A stretch of 42,475 nucleotides of DNA from Sphaeroforma arctica JP610 (taxonomy: Eukaryota > Opisthokonta > Ichthyosporea > Ichthyophonida): positions 52,326 through 94,800 of the forward strand of contig NW_014040529.1 in NCBI RefSeq assembly GCF_001186125.1, read 5' to 3'. Numbering within the stretch: position 1 is the first letter of the stretch; every line of letters starts with the position of its first letter. The notes under the pieces were generated by a model that worked only from the letters and a program-made list of their open reading frames with translations, had not been told where the DNA came from and made no database searches. Below, in pieces: positions 11,441 through 23,580 of this stretch. Position numbers and translations under genes: made by a program.

Positions 11441-12043
11441 TAGAATTTATCCTGGTTGGCTGTAGCGTTGATAACCAACTTTATGAATTTTGTGCAAGGG
11501 AGGCACACAACACGATCAATGTCATGTATACTCAATGCATATTCTCACACTGAACCACTTTGCATAGAATCCCACTGGGATCGTATATTTAAAGTCGCGA
11601 GACGACGTCTCGTCTGTTTTGGTTCTTTTATGATTGAGATTGGTGTAAACCAAGTTTTTACTTAAAAGTTATAAAAACCGAAACAATTTTGGTCCTCGAC
11701 AGATGCCGCCATATGTGAAAATCACAACAGGATGTCTGTCGACAACAGTCGACAAACGCGCTCACAAGGCAAATCTACAAGTACACTGTATACAGGTGAT
11801 ATACATATGTGCCACCTATCAAATCACGACTAAACATTGATCCGTAGTAAACGGACACGCTGGTGCATTGATTACACAGTGTGCTCTCTCATAAAAAATC
11901 ATGTGGTGATTCAATAAGAATCTCAGGTTGGAGATACCAAGCGCGAGTCGCCATCTACAGCGGTGACGTGTATAGATGCAGATATATTCTATATCCATTT
12001 CGTATTCGATCTTTGATAGAAATAATATACCTGCTGAACAAAG
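11441..12043 (+). promoter_or_regulatory. upstream region of SMG7-like gene with two inverted repeats
   Basis: Two short perfect inverted repeats are visible: cgagac-gac-gtctcg at 11598-11612 and tgtcgac-aaca-gtcgaca at 11737-11754. An ATTGG (inverted CCAAT) at 11639-11643 runs into ggtgtaaaccaag, the 13-mer also seen before GlmU. The regulatory role is inferred from position. Confidence 0.35.
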
Positions 12044-15000
12044 ATGTCTATAGTGAATCAAAGTCAAGATAGTCTGCTTGCACAGATAGCCGCACTCGAG
12101 AATGAGATGCGCGAGGTTACAAGCCAGCCCACGGGCACTCCGGGCGACATGGTTCACTCTCTCCTTAGAGGGCAACTACGCCAACTATACACAGATGTAC
12201 TACTACATAACATACTGTACGCTAGTACACATGATATTGAGCAGCGTTTATGGAAGGTGTGTTTTCATAAGAGCATTGATGAATATAGACGGTGGTGTGC
12301 ACGCGTCAAAGACAATGCAGAGCAGTTACAGGGTGTTCAGCGGGCGTTTGAGTCGTTCTTAGCTATGGCGTATGGGTTCTATTATCAGTTAGTGGTATCC
12401 CTAAGGAATAGATATGGTGTAGCAATGCTTGGGGTGAACGACTACGATCGCGTTGGCATGGCAACGTACACACCTCGAAGAAATGATGCGGTTGAGGCAC
12501 ATGTGCGTGACGCTGGTAGGCAGGCAGTGCACAGGTGTATAGTGTTTCTGGGTGATATAGCAAGATACAGAGAGCTTCTAGGCAGCTCGACACGAAAAAC
12601 ATATGATACTGCGCGTTATTTCTACACCTTTGCCACACGATTAGATCCTCTGAGTGGGTCCCCGCATAATCAACTGGGTGTGATTGCAACGTACCTGGGG
12701 GATGAGATGAGTGCGTTGTATCACTATGCACGCAGCTTGAATTGCATATCTCCGTTTCACAATTCTGGTGATAATGTGAAGGCGCTATTCGAGAACAATC
12801 GGCAGCGCCTGGGCCCTACGCCATCTGTATTGGTCCCCGCTTTCACCAATGCTGAGTCCAGAAGCGGTGCGAACACGGGCAACAGTATGGGTTCAGGTGG
12901 AAAGAGTGGCAACAATTTAAGGTATTCTGAGATGGGCGACAATCGCACAGACAGTAATCGACTTTCTGGATCTAAAAAGGGCCCAAATAGGCCAAGTGTC
13001 AGACCCTTGTCACGCGCAAAGCAGATCAACGAATTGTTCGCACGCTTTGTGCAGCTGCACGGTATGCGGGAGGCGGACGAGTGCGCGTCGCAGGAGTTCA
13101 AAGTGGTGGCGAACTTTGTTTTAGAGTCGTTGCGGGGCCTTCTAAAGGGCAAAGGTTTGAGTGAGACGGCTACGTTGCGCATGATGATAGTCAATGTAAC
13201 AGCTCTGGACGCTTTAAACGGTGTGTGCGACCCTAACCCGAACCCGGGCGACCTGCAAATGTTTTCCTTCTGCATGAAGTTTGTGGTTCGCGTGTTGCTG
13301 GTGTGCATACGCAGTGCCAAGGGCCTCGCAAAGCTGCTCAGTGACAGTACCGCCGAATCCAATCGTGACCGCAAACGTGCGCGCAATCAGAGGCGCCGGG
13401 GCGGTGGGAATAGAGATGGTGGTAACCGGGACGGTCGTGAGGATGCCCGTGCGAGTGGCAAGCCTGGTAGTAATCCGAACAATACCAAGGATGGTACAGG
13501 TTTAAATAGCGGGTCGAAAGTGGGAGCGGCTGCTGGAGGGAGTGGGACCACAGGGACCGGGAGTAGTGCTTCGTTCGGATCGTTGGGGAAGGATGTTCCG
13601 CATCTGAAGAGTATCAAGGTGTTCTTGGATTGGGTGTCTTGCAACGAGTGGGTGCAGGGCTACTTGTACAACAAGAAAACATTTCGGCCTGGTATGAACT
13701 CGCCTCCCGAGGGTGCTGGCGCGAGTTTGGGCGGGGTAACGTCTGGGGAATCGCTCAGTGACTTGCCTTGGGCGGGCAGCGAAAACAATAGCGGTACCAA
13801 TTGCGGGATGGGCCCTGGTAGTGGGCGTGCGAATGCGAAAGAAGGCGGCAACAGTAGAGATGCGGAAAGACGCAATATGGTAGGTGGAGCCGGATATGGT
13901 GGGCTTGACCCGTACTCATCTGAGACACTCCGGAGTGAGGATGTAGGGAGATTGCTAGCCGTGCTATTGACTGTGCTGCCGTGGAGTATATCGTCCTTTG
14001 AGTGGAAGCGGGTGGCGTCTGTCCCCACTTTCTGGCACCAGGAGCCTAGACGCGCGTTACCCGAGGACGTTGAGTTGGAGGGTTTCATACCTACTTCGAG
14101 ATGTTTGACACACATTGATCTGCGGTCCAAGTACGATGAGAAGGCCGAGAAGCGTGCACGCATATACTACCTGGTAGGACTGGGCGTGTGGCTCGCAAGA
14201 GTGCCACCAGGCGATAAGTTTCTCAACTGCACCACAAAGCCTTCGCGTATCACCTTCAGCGTTGCCAAGGTGACGGGCAGCTGTGTGCAGGGACGGGATG
14301 GTTTGCCCATGAGTGGGGGCTATCGGGGGGTTGGTGGAGCTGGCGAGGCAGAAGACAGTTCAGTACTATCTGCATGGCTTGACGCTGATAGTAATACGTC
14401 GAGTGGGGTCAGGGATATGGGCCCGCACCAACACAGGACTCGCGAGTACCAGCAACACCGCGATGGGGAGTATGGTACTGAGGCGCCTGCGATGCGAGCA
14501 CCCCCCGGTCTGGGCAATCCCGCTGGCAATAACCTGGGCATGGACGAACATGCGTATGGTAGTGTGCCGTATGGGCTGCTGAGCGACTATGAGGACAATG
14601 ATCCCGATGTGTTAGATGTGGAAGGAAACGAGGGAGAAGAGGAAGGCGAAGATGAGCGGTACGAGTTCAATGAGTACACTGCACCAGACTGGTGGAAAGA
14701 ACTGGACACCTCAGGAGATGAATACGATGGGAATGGCCCACAGAAGAACACTGCGCATGATGTACCGCAGCAGGGCGGGTATGCGAACGTGGGGCTGGTG
14801 GGACAGGCCGCCTCGAATCGCAATGGCGATATTAGCAGTGATGTGAATGCTTCTGCTAGAGGAAACTATTCAAATCCCACTGTAGACGCACATGGGCACG
14901 CGCCGAATCAGAAGTACTCACAGCCTCAGTCGTACGCACAGTCTAACATACAGGGAGGAAGTGCCAAGGCTGTGATCGGCTCTCCGGGGGAAGCAAGTCT

Positions 15001-16573
15001 ACCGGAAGCTCTGCTGAAGAGCTCGTTTTTCGCGAAACCGCCGTCGACATCGGGTGGCATGGACCTTCTGAATACATCGGCCAGTATATGGGCCAGAACC
15101 TCTCCGGGACCACAGATGCAGCCACCTGTTGTGGGAGTGGGCGTGGGTGGGGCAGGCCAAAGCGGCTTGGGAGGGGGGGCTCCAGTGTCGCCTAGTCTCA
15201 AGGCGAATGAGGAAATTCCCAGGGCGATGGGTGTGAACCAGCCCATGGCGGTAAATACAGCGCCATGGTCGAGTGGAAATTCGCGCGTATCGCCTCACGC
15301 TCACGCGCTCACACAGACCGGGCCACCCGGCTCTATGCCTGCACACCAACTGCAACAGCCATCCAATCCTTACGATCACACACAACGACACCCTCACCAA
15401 GGCCCAATGTGGAATCTAGGTGTGGGCGTTGGCGTGGGTGGGGATGTGCACGGTCCTGGACACACTCGACCACATTCCACTATGTGGGCGACTTCGGATG
15501 TGTTGCCGTACACCGCTAAGTTCACACCGCAGTCGGGACCTGCGGGATCGGCGCTCTTGGCTGATGATACGGAACACAATCCCAAGACCAGGGCCACCAG
15601 TACTGTGAATAGTGTTATTGGCGATGGAGGGGGCAGTGGAGAGTCACCCACTAATATTGGTAGTAAGGTGAACAATACTGATGGTGGTGGGGAGATCATG
15701 AGGAACCGTAGCCACAACAGCAAACACCACACCACCAACAACAATGCAGACAACCACGGCGACACCAAGGGGAATGCTGGTGTGTCAGGGTGGAATTCGA
15801 ACACCTCTGAATCTATTTCTCTTGCACATACAAGCGGACAACTGCCTTCATCAGGGAATGCAGGGGCACACGCCAGCGAAACTGTGGGGGCGGTGGGACG
15901 ACCGTCTCCTGTTGTTGGGGCTGGAGCCACGGCACCCGGTGCTGGACCAAGATATGGGGTCAATGGTTCGGGTGTAGGGGTTGATGGGGGTGTATATAGA
16001 CCAAGTGAGGGCCAAATGGAGAGCCAACGGGCTCCGCCCGGGCTGGGGGCTTCAGGGCCTCGGTTCACGCAGATCTTCTCGAATGCCAGTGTGGGCGAGA
16101 GTGGTAGAGGCGGCCCAGGCCAGGCATACAACGCGGGCGATTCTGGTAGTTTGCAGATGCCAATGCAGATGTCCATGCATGCACACACGCACGTGCAATC
16201 TTTGAGTAGCTACGGCGATGATTTGCGTATGAACCATGGATCGCTGTTCAGTCCAGCTGTGAATATGAATGTGATGCCGCATGCGAATCCCCTTGCGCAG
16301 CCGTTTACTCACACTGGCGGGGCCATGGGTGCCGGTAGTATGGCTCTTGGAGGTGTGCAACAAGGGGCCTATTCACAAGGACACGGGAGTATGGGTGGCT
16401 ACCAACCACTAGCACAGCACCACCAACAGCAGCAGCAACGGTATCAACAGCAGGCGTTCGATAACGGTGGTGTGGGCACTGATAGTAATTTTAATGCTGT
16501 GCCGCCTGGTTTGAATAATGATGGTGGCGGTGTTAGCGTGATAGGGGAAGGTAGATCGCCTGTTTTACAGTAA
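12044..16573 (+). CDS. SMG7: SMG7-like (EST1 family) nonsense-mediated decay factor
   Basis: Single exon, 1509 residues. SMG5/6/7 proteins bind phosphorylated UPF1 through a 14-3-3-like TPR fold and recruit mRNA decay enzymes. The N-terminal EST1 region shows LLGSSTRKTYDTARYFY, then (near residue 200) RLDPLSGSPHNQLGVIATY, SALYHYARSLNCISPF and NVKALFENNRQRL, the family's most conserved block. A second helical part ends in LPEDVELEGFIP (near 671) and YYLVGLGVWLA (near 707), as in SMG7. There is no PIN nuclease domain, which argues against SMG6. The last 800 residues are low complexity: Gly/Asn/Ser/His-rich, an acidic patch (about 845-890), a Gln run (about 1465) and three PPGL motifs (near 820, 1330 and 1487). 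The start ATG has an A-rich context (aacaaagATG). It is longer than human SMG7 because of glycine-rich inserts. Confidence 0.85.
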   Translation: MSIVNQSQDSLLAQIAALENEMREVTSQPTGTPGDMVHSLLRGQLRQLYTDVLLHNILYASTHDIEQRLWKVCFHKSIDEYRRWCARVKDNAEQLQGVQRAFESFLAMAYGFYYQLVVSLRNRYGVAMLGVNDYDRVGMATYTPRRNDAVEAHVRDAGRQAVHRCIVFLGDIARYRELLGSSTRKTYDTARYFYTFATRLDPLSGSPHNQLGVIATYLGDEMSALYHYARSLNCISPFHNSGDNVKALFENNRQRLGPTPSVLVPAFTNAESRSGANTGNSMGSGGKSGNNLRYSEMGDNRTDSNRLSGSKKGPNRPSVRPLSRAKQINELFARFVQLHGMREADECASQEFKVVANFVLESLRGLLKGKGLSETATLRMMIVNVTALDALNGVCDPNPNPGDLQMFSFCMKFVVRVLLVCIRSAKGLAKLLSDSTAESNRDRKRARNQRRRGGGNRDGGNRDGREDARASGKPGSNPNNTKDGTGLNSGSKVGAAAGGSGTTGTGSSASFGSLGKDVPHLKSIKVFLDWVSCNEWVQGYLYNKKTFRPGMNSPPEGAGASLGGVTSGESLSDLPWAGSENNSGTNCGMGPGSGRANAKEGGNSRDAERRNMVGGAGYGGLDPYSSETLRSEDVGRLLAVLLTVLPWSISSFEWKRVASVPTFWHQEPRRALPEDVELEGFIPTSRCLTHIDLRSKYDEKAEKRARIYYLVGLGVWLARVPPGDKFLNCTTKPSRITFSVAKVTGSCVQGRDGLPMSGGYRGVGGAGEAEDSSVLSAWLDADSNTSSGVRDMGPHQHRTREYQQHRDGEYGTEAPAMRAPPGLGNPAGNNLGMDEHAYGSVPYGLLSDYEDNDPDVLDVEGNEGEEEGEDERYEFNEYTAPDWWKELDTSGDEYDGNGPQKNTAHDVPQQGGYANVGLVGQAASNRNGDISSDVNASARGNYSNPTVDAHGHAPNQKYSQPQSYAQSNIQGGSAKAVIGSPGEASLPEALLKSSFFAKPPSTSGGMDLLNTSASIWARTSPGPQMQPPVVGVGVGGAGQSGLGGGAPVSPSLKANEEIPRAMGVNQPMAVNTAPWSSGNSRVSPHAHALTQTGPPGSMPAHQLQQPSNPYDHTQRHPHQGPMWNLGVGVGVGGDVHGPGHTRPHSTMWATSDVLPYTAKFTPQSGPAGSALLADDTEHNPKTRATSTVNSVIGDGGGSGESPTNIGSKVNNTDGGGEIMRNRSHNSKHHTTNNNADNHGDTKGNAGVSGWNSNTSESISLAHTSGQLPSSGNAGAHASETVGAVGRPSPVVGAGATAPGAGPRYGVNGSGVGVDGGVYRPSEGQMESQRAPPGLGASGPRFTQIFSNASVGESGRGGPGQAYNAGDSGSLQMPMQMSMHAHTHVQSLSSYGDDLRMNHGSLFSPAVNMNVMPHANPLAQPFTHTGGAMGAGSMALGGVQQGAYSQGHGSMGGYQPLAQHHQQQQQRYQQQAFDNGGVGTDSNFNAVPPGLNNDGGGVSVIGEGRSPVLQ

Positions 16574-18126
16574 GAGAAAAGGTGAGTGGGTGTCCATGTC
16601 TGGAATGGGGAAATGATCAGAAGCGGATGTTACACAACTGACTACGGCACGATGTTTGAGTGCCTTCGAACTGCTTACAAGTACGTTGTTCGTCTTTACG
16701 TATCATAGCAGCGTAATTGCCCCGAGATGCACACCGCCATTTCGACGGGAGAAATGGCTTCACAGTCATTCATTGTGTGGCGATACATGCTACAATGCCT
16801 ATGAACATCTGTGTGAAATGCATAGGATCCATCGTCTGTAAGGATGCAGCTCCGATATATAGCCGCTCAAAGCGGTTTACACACATTCGATCGTTGACAT
16901 CTGCATGCGGGTTGTTCTCCGTCAACAGAGACATCGAGATTATACTGACAATTTCCCCCCAAGCCCAAATGGCTTTTACGCGCTCAATCCTGAAAGAAAG
17001 TAGTTGGTGCTGAGAGACTGCCGATGTTGCGTTCTCAATTTTAAAACCCCTTCGGGCGGGTCCAACACTACTTCACCACCCGACACAACCATGCCAGTCC
17101 ATTTCGCTGGGAACTAACTGTCCATGAGCTATGTGTATTCCGAACTGGGTAGCAATTCGGACCATTACGAGTGTATACAAAGTTATCTATACTCCTGACG
17201 TCGTGCGATCTGCAGCAATGCCTACACACAATCGGTATAGGCGCCAGATGAACTTCGTGTGCTCAATAATCCAACTTTGAAATGTGCCGAAAGGGACGTA
17301 TAGCTCGATGAAGATGCTAAGTGCCTATCACAGCATAGCCAAATTAGCCGTGTAACATCCTGGATAGTACTCTGGATAGTACTAGTTCCCGTATCAGTAT
17401 TGACTTGCACGAATGTCAGTATGCCGACAAAGTGAAGGATAGGTAATACTGGGAGCATAGTATTGTCAATTAGTGGGACGGCGATTTGCAATTGTGTAAT
17501 TGGATGCCGAAGGAGTTCGCCCTGGTGTTTTCACTCTAGACATCCAATAAACACTCATTAATACTGTTTTATCGACATTTAATTATTCTTATGATTATTG
17601 CGAAGTATATAGTTTCTGCAGGAGATAAACTGAACAGGCGTCGTTTCATGGGCGTTATTCTGCGTTCTAATTTAAAGTAGTGCGGTAGTTTCTCCGCATA
17701 TTTAGTGGGCCAATTGAGCGCTCATTTTCTATAGCACAACCTTGGCAGGTGATACTGCAAACATTAAGACATGAACTCCGAGTGCTGTCTCTTTAAATTT
17801 GTACAAGCGACGCAACTGTATTATACGCGATGTTTGAATCGTCCTGAAGGCCGATTTGAAAATTGTAGCCAGCATTTGCCCAGTGCACTTGTGAGAGATC
17901 GTAATATATATTAAAACTCTCGGCCCTGCGGATACCTAAATGGAGCACTTTGACAGAGCGAGCGTTTGCACATATCAGATAACTTTGCCGAGCTCTCGAT
18001 GACAAGCGTTGTGGGTGAAGTCAGACTACTGACAAGACATGAAAGGTAAGAACGGCGTATCGCTCAGATTGATCAGGAAGACGATTCTTCAGTTTTGGGA
18101 CACCCTACTATGGTAAACTGGGTAGA
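16574..18126. other. intergenic region between two convergent genes
   Basis: About 1.55 kb between the SMG7-like stop and the stop of the 341-residue gene. A consensus-like donor, gtgagt, follows the SMG7 stop within 10 bp (16581), so a 3'-UTR intron is possible. A 10-bp direct repeat (ctggatagta) sits near 17360-17380. I found no convincing exon. Confidence 0.5.
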
Positions 18127-21100
18127 TTAAACAGCAAGTTGTTGCATTTCTTCCAACAAGCGCTTGCCGGTGAAGGTACACTTTTTTGGCTCATGTGTTT
18201 CCTCGTCGGCATCGTTGCATCCCGACACGTGTCTTAGCACAAGATTTGCGGCGTTCGCGGTCCCAATGCCGATGACAACAAAGTGTATTTGTCGATTCTT
18301 GGCTGTTTCCGTGTTCTGGTATGAGGGAAGAACACAACGCGCGCTTATATAAATACTTGACTACAAAGTTTGACTAGTTTTGTATGTATCTGTATATCTA
18401 CTTCAGCACGAGGCCGAAACCTCGAGGAAACAACAATCTAGCGCAAATAGACGACAAATCAATTGGTAGTCTCAGTCGTACCGTAGGCTTGGCTGTGGCG
18501 GGGGCCTTTAGCAATAAAGACACCGACTGGCATTCTCACCTTGTATCTATCGGATACAGTATCGTAGCGCACAGCACGAGAATGGTCGAGTTATGCATTT
18601 GTGACCCAAGCCCTCGCAGATAGATCTCAAGTATATTCAGTTATGCCTGGCACGTGTTGATGTACAAAACGTGCACTGCTCTAGGTAGAACAGCAGAGCA
18701 TTATCTGTTGCATTGATGGTTCACCAATATAAATGAAGCCTCTCGTACCACAACAAGTACAACATACCTGGGATTCGAATACGAATTCAGACCCGAGAGG
18801 CACACCATCGACAGGGGAGATATCAAATAACTGTCTCAGGGCCATAGCAGAGATCTCAGCCTGTGCCGATTCATTCTGACGTTCTGTTTCGGGGATTTTC
18901 TGTGGTCTCGTAGTGTTTATGAACCTTCGCTTCACCTAGTAGCACAAAGACAATGCATTTAAAATGACTATACACTTTCAGATTTCATGATAAGGGGTTG
19001 TAGCCTCGCTGCACCAGCCTGCAATCCCAACAATCGAATCCAGCAAAAATTGCCTGCATGTTTAATACTTGATTTGAGTACGAGAAACTACTCTTGAGTG
19101 CACGGATGGTACTCAGGGCTTCGTACATACATATGACACTGACATATTTTCATCAACGCGAGATGCGCAACTGTTTAACGCGAGATGCGCATCGGGTTAC
19201 CTCATGTTGTACATTTAGCACTACACACGCCACGATTCACTCGTGTGTTGCATTGCGATTCAAGCATGCATATGGATTTGTGCAGGAGATGCAACATACT
19301 TCAACTGGTCTGACACGTACACTCAAGACGAGGCAGTCATAGCATGTAATACGAATCAAGAGCCAATGCCGACTTCCACGCGCGGAGACTCATACCACAT
19401 GCTTAGGGTTACCTGATGTATGGTGTATATGCCGCTCACATGCTCAGTTTGGAGCACAGTTCCTGTGATGTTAAATACCGGTGATTTGACGGATAATTGC
19501 GTTGTGATATTGACCTGAACAGGAATAGTCAAAAGGTTTGGATAGAATACTCATCAGCCAAAGATCGCCACGGCGTGTACAAAATGGTACAAGCTTGCAT
19601 TTTTCAGTCCTTTCTATCGTATAACACTCGACTTCGTATCTGCTCGCGAGCAAGAGTCTCCATATGAGTCATAATCATCCCCAGATACTACGCGAGTGGC
19701 GATTCTCTGTATTGTATTTCATACATATCCACTTATATGTGCACTTACTTGATCTAAGTGTGGCAGCGTGATATACCATTCCACCTGATATTTATCACCA
19801 GCTTTGAGTACATCGACAGTCAAGTTCGGTGCGTTCGTGTCACAACACCGACATGAAGTTTGGCATTTGTCCATCAATCTGTTGAACGTAGTTGATACCA
19901 TTGCCTGTGAACATAGCAGGTGTGATTTCCACACGCGAATTGATTTAGGTTTCCAACTCAATGCGCACTGTATTGCAACATGTTCATGTTCTGAGTGATA
20001 GCAAAATGTATTGTACTTGCACCCCACTGAACTATTCTGCTATGGCAACTAAAGGACGTGACATTACATCCACTGTTTTGGGTATGATATACTTTCAAAT
20101 TCTGATCACTGCAACGGTCACAGACAGTTATATACGATATAGCATAACTTTGAAACCATGATCAAGCATGGACATTGACAAGTGTCACAATCAAGCCACA
20201 CCACTTCCATAACAAGTCAGGCATATCAATGAGCTAAGATTATACTGCACATTGAGTATAGGCATTGTCACAGTAACAAGAAAAACCACGGCGGTGTCAA
20301 ATGCATTTCCAAGGTGTCTATCGCGTAGACATACAAATGTCTGGTAAAACTCGTATACATCAACATACAAGTATATGAGAAAATAGATAGACGACATTCA
20401 TGCTCCGCATATGCATACGAGTATTCTCTCTGGAAAAGTTGTCCACGGACCATGGTTCTTTAAAATATGCCTTGACATCTCAGACTAGTACCACATCTCA
20501 CACCTTTCGAACAGACTTCAATACAAAGACAATCGCAGCGGATTTAGAATCCTCACCTGGTTCTTCTTGATACTGAAGCCCAGCTTAAGGTCGTGGAGGT
20601 CCATCGGATTATTGTTGTGCACTGTTACGGAAACAATGGGCCCGGATCTATCAGCTTGACCGGCCGGAGATCGCACGTTCACCTCTATATAAAACACGGT
20701 ACCTCAATTAAAAAGCAGCTAACATTGTGGAGGAGCTGGGTTGGAAAATTACTGGTGCCATCTCCACATTAACAACTCAGTTGAATTTGACACAGGAACT
20801 TCATATGTTGCCGAATATGGAATATTCCAACAGAAAACATAGGGATCTTTAATTTAGACCACGTATTTCACAAGGCCCTAGCGTTTGAGGTGTACATGAG
20901 TCATGCCTGCGAGACGATGAAAAATAAATGTAGATAGACTTGATTCGATTGGAGGCACCGCAGGTACAAAGCAAATACATTGGATGATCAAGGTGTCTTA
21001 CACAGGTTATAGGTTCAGAAAGTACACGCTGGGCCATAATTCGTGGTAGCACTTGCCAATGTTAGAAATTTGCGACAACACGTGTTGCTAGTTCATATTT

Positions 21101-22924
21101 GAACAGAAAAGCATACATACGCATATGAGTGTCTGACATACCTACGTGAAGTGATCGTAACACAATGGACTCCATCATTGTATTCAGAGATGCGGCCAGG
21201 TTGTTGGCGTTGTTAACCGTCTCAGCCATATTCTGAACACAACGAAGGTTGTGTTATAATTGATATCGTAATTAGCGTACACGTTGAAGATGCTTCCGAA
21301 ATATGCACACATACTATTTTCTGACTATTTTTCTACATTACAGATGGATTGTATATACTACAATGTTGCTGACACGATATTAGTATATGCAGTATACTGA
21401 TAGTACACTACCACACAGAACAATCAGCGATGCCATCAAGTAATTAAACATGTCTACCAAACCCGTACACCCAGTGGCTTTGAGGTTCAATATTGGCTTT
21501 ACGAGAACCACAACAGCTATATATAAATGCACAAATACATCGCTGGCTACTCAGAAGTAATCACAAATTAAGAACGCACAAGTATGATACCTGAAATGCG
21601 AGCCCGATGGAATCAGTCATGCCAGCCACAACACTCCCGAGCGCTTCGATGGTGGGAGCCATGGATTCCACGGGCGTCTCTGCCGGAGCACTCCTATTAA
21701 AGTAGTTTATGATATTAGGAACCTCAGGTGCGTTGTGTACAACAGACTGGATTGCTTGTAAAATGCCTCACTACTAGATTTCAATGGAAATATCGGTGTA
21801 GCTTCGTGCTTGTCGAACCCAGTGAATGATTATCTGCACAAACGATTTTTTTGTCACACAGGTATCTGCTGGGATTCTAATTTCGTTCCCTAGTGATGTT
21901 ATTCGAGCACTTAAATACTTCCTTGCAATTTTCAAGAGGCAGAGTTCATATGCAAAGTGTCTGACTACCACCCTCGCTCGTGAGATCGCACGCTCATAGA
22001 ATACGATACTCAATTGGAATGCCCCCTATGAAACATATCCGCTGAAAAGTAACTTTGGTGGCGAGTATCATGATATACAATACTGCCTGCCTTGTTTGTA
22101 CATATTTAATTGCCAAATATTACACTCAATGCTTATCGATTCATGCCGTGTAAGGTTGAGCTCAAACTGTTTGACAAGTGTAGCTACTCGTCGAAACAAG
22201 ATACCATGGCAGTCTATATTATTTTATTAGTTCAGAAGACCGGAATGTAAAACTTTTCTTTTGAGCTATTACAAATTTGTCGCACCTTCCACATGATTCA
22301 GCGACAGGTGATACACGATTGATATTATCGAATCGACACTATAAGCGTATCGCAATCATACGACTGAAGTACCACTAGTTCCATACAAAACGTATCACAA
22401 TTTGCTAGAATGTCAGTTAGCAACACATTTATAAGTTTCGTGTGTAGAATACATACATTAAAATCTTCCAAGGTACAAACGAGCGACGATACGATAAAAG
22501 TACGAAGCTGTGCACTATCAGATCCCGATGAGAACAGTTCTTTAGAAGGATCAAACACTCATAGTATTCCTAGAGATATACACAAGGTCTTGCTTACTCA
22601 CCCAACCTAGTAGTTTTGTCGGAAGAATGTAATGTTCATGGTATAATCCAGAAACATAAGATTATAGATACATATCCATCCAAAACAGTTCTTCAGACGG
22701 ATCCGATGCCAAACTCATAGTATCTCTACAAACTCAACTGGTAAAGTTTCATCACTGAACCATCCCATCTCATTTCTTCGGAAGCAACAAGCATTCAGAA
22801 TTCATCAAGAACCACGCAATATCTCACACACTTACCCATTCGATTCACATTGTCCCTCCACTGTAAATTCCGGTGCGATGGAGCTGATGGGGTCAACCCG
22901 CGACCCCTCGGGCATAGAAGTCAT
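18127..22924 (-). CDS. unrecognised 341-residue protein, eight exons
   Basis: Exons on the minus strand: 22836-22924, 21591-21693, 21142-21232, 20557-20684, 19749-19904, 19413-19514, 18768-18935, 18127-18315. Every intron is GT-AG, phases agree at all seven junctions, and the total is 1026 nt. The start is ATG at 22922-22924 (MTSMPEGSRVDPIS). Residues 1-40 look disordered. About 40-95 are helical (PTIEALGSVVAGMTDSIGLA, NMAETVNNANNLAASLNTMM). From about 95 the pattern is beta-rich: GPIVSVTVHNNNPMDLHDLK, VDVLKAGDKYQVEWYITLP, VNITTQLSVKSPVFNITGTV. There is a Cys cluster KCQTSCRCC near 150. A last helical and beta segment contains IHFVVIGIGTANAANLVLRH. No signal peptide or membrane segment is seen. 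The beta-sandwich resembles adaptin-ear-like folds in general pattern only. I do not recognise the family. Confidence 0.75.
22500..22860. repeat. diverged direct repeat, about 180 bp apart
   Basis: Two stretches share gaacagttct, aaactcatagtat and a later cggaagaa/cggaagcaa block, in the same order, near 22525-22625 and 22690-22795. They lie in intron 1 of the 341-residue gene. They look like an old tandem duplication. Confidence 0.45.
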
Positions 22925-23580
22925 TATATGTACGAGTTGTGCAAAACCCCGCAAGTAGCGGACGTAGTTGCTGATATGTTTCGATCAAATTACTGGTTTA
23001 GAGTTCGTTATGTGTTAGGGTGTGTATACATATATATGTGCTAGAGTATGTGCTAGATATATGTACTAAAATTATAACTTGGGTTTAATATAAATAGCCC
23101 TCCTGCAATGCAGAATAAGCAGGTACATAGGGGACATGCATTTTTATCAATTCAGGGTTCACACTTCAGTGACTTTTCAGCTGCTGCATCAGTGTCATCA
23201 GAATATTATTTACTTGCTTTAATCGATGTTCGATTGGGCTGTACTGACCGTCACCAACAAAACCAGCCAATAGAAATATTTTGGCGGGCTCACATTGCAC
23301 ACGACAGTCAGTCTGTGAGACTGTCGCTGTGAGACTTGACTATTTTAAACTCTACTTTGTCGTAGTACACATACAAATTTAAATTAATACATATATGCTG
23401 TACATAGTAAGCTAGCACTTCCAGAACGTTACATGCCCTTAGCAGTGCACACCACTAGCAATCTCCTTATAGACAGTATTATATACTACAAAAGATAACA
23501 CAATCGAGCCTTGCATGAACGTTCACAGACACTCAAATAATTGGTGTCATTTGGTCTTAGCCCTATGACAGCATAACTTT
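22925..23580. promoter_or_regulatory. divergent promoter with opposed CCAAT boxes
   Basis: The 656-bp spacer between two divergent start codons has an ATTGG at 23233-23237 and a CCAAT at 23267-23271, in opposite orientation and 34 bp apart. An E2F-like ttttggcgggc follows at 23279-23289. An 8-bp inverted repeat, cgacagtc/gactgtcg with a 9-base loop, lies at 23302-23326. CCAAT pairs are typical NF-Y targets in bidirectional promoters. The assignment is inferred. Confidence 0.5.

Noticed and set aside
12757-16363. Antisense ORFs up to 264 residues over the SMG7-like gene
   Set aside because: Pro/Ala-rich mirror frames of a GC-richer, low-complexity coding region.
22325-22610. ORFs on both strands in intron 1 of the 341-residue gene
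   Set aside because: No splice combination keeps the frame, while exon 1 joins the next exon directly; the region is a diverged repeat.
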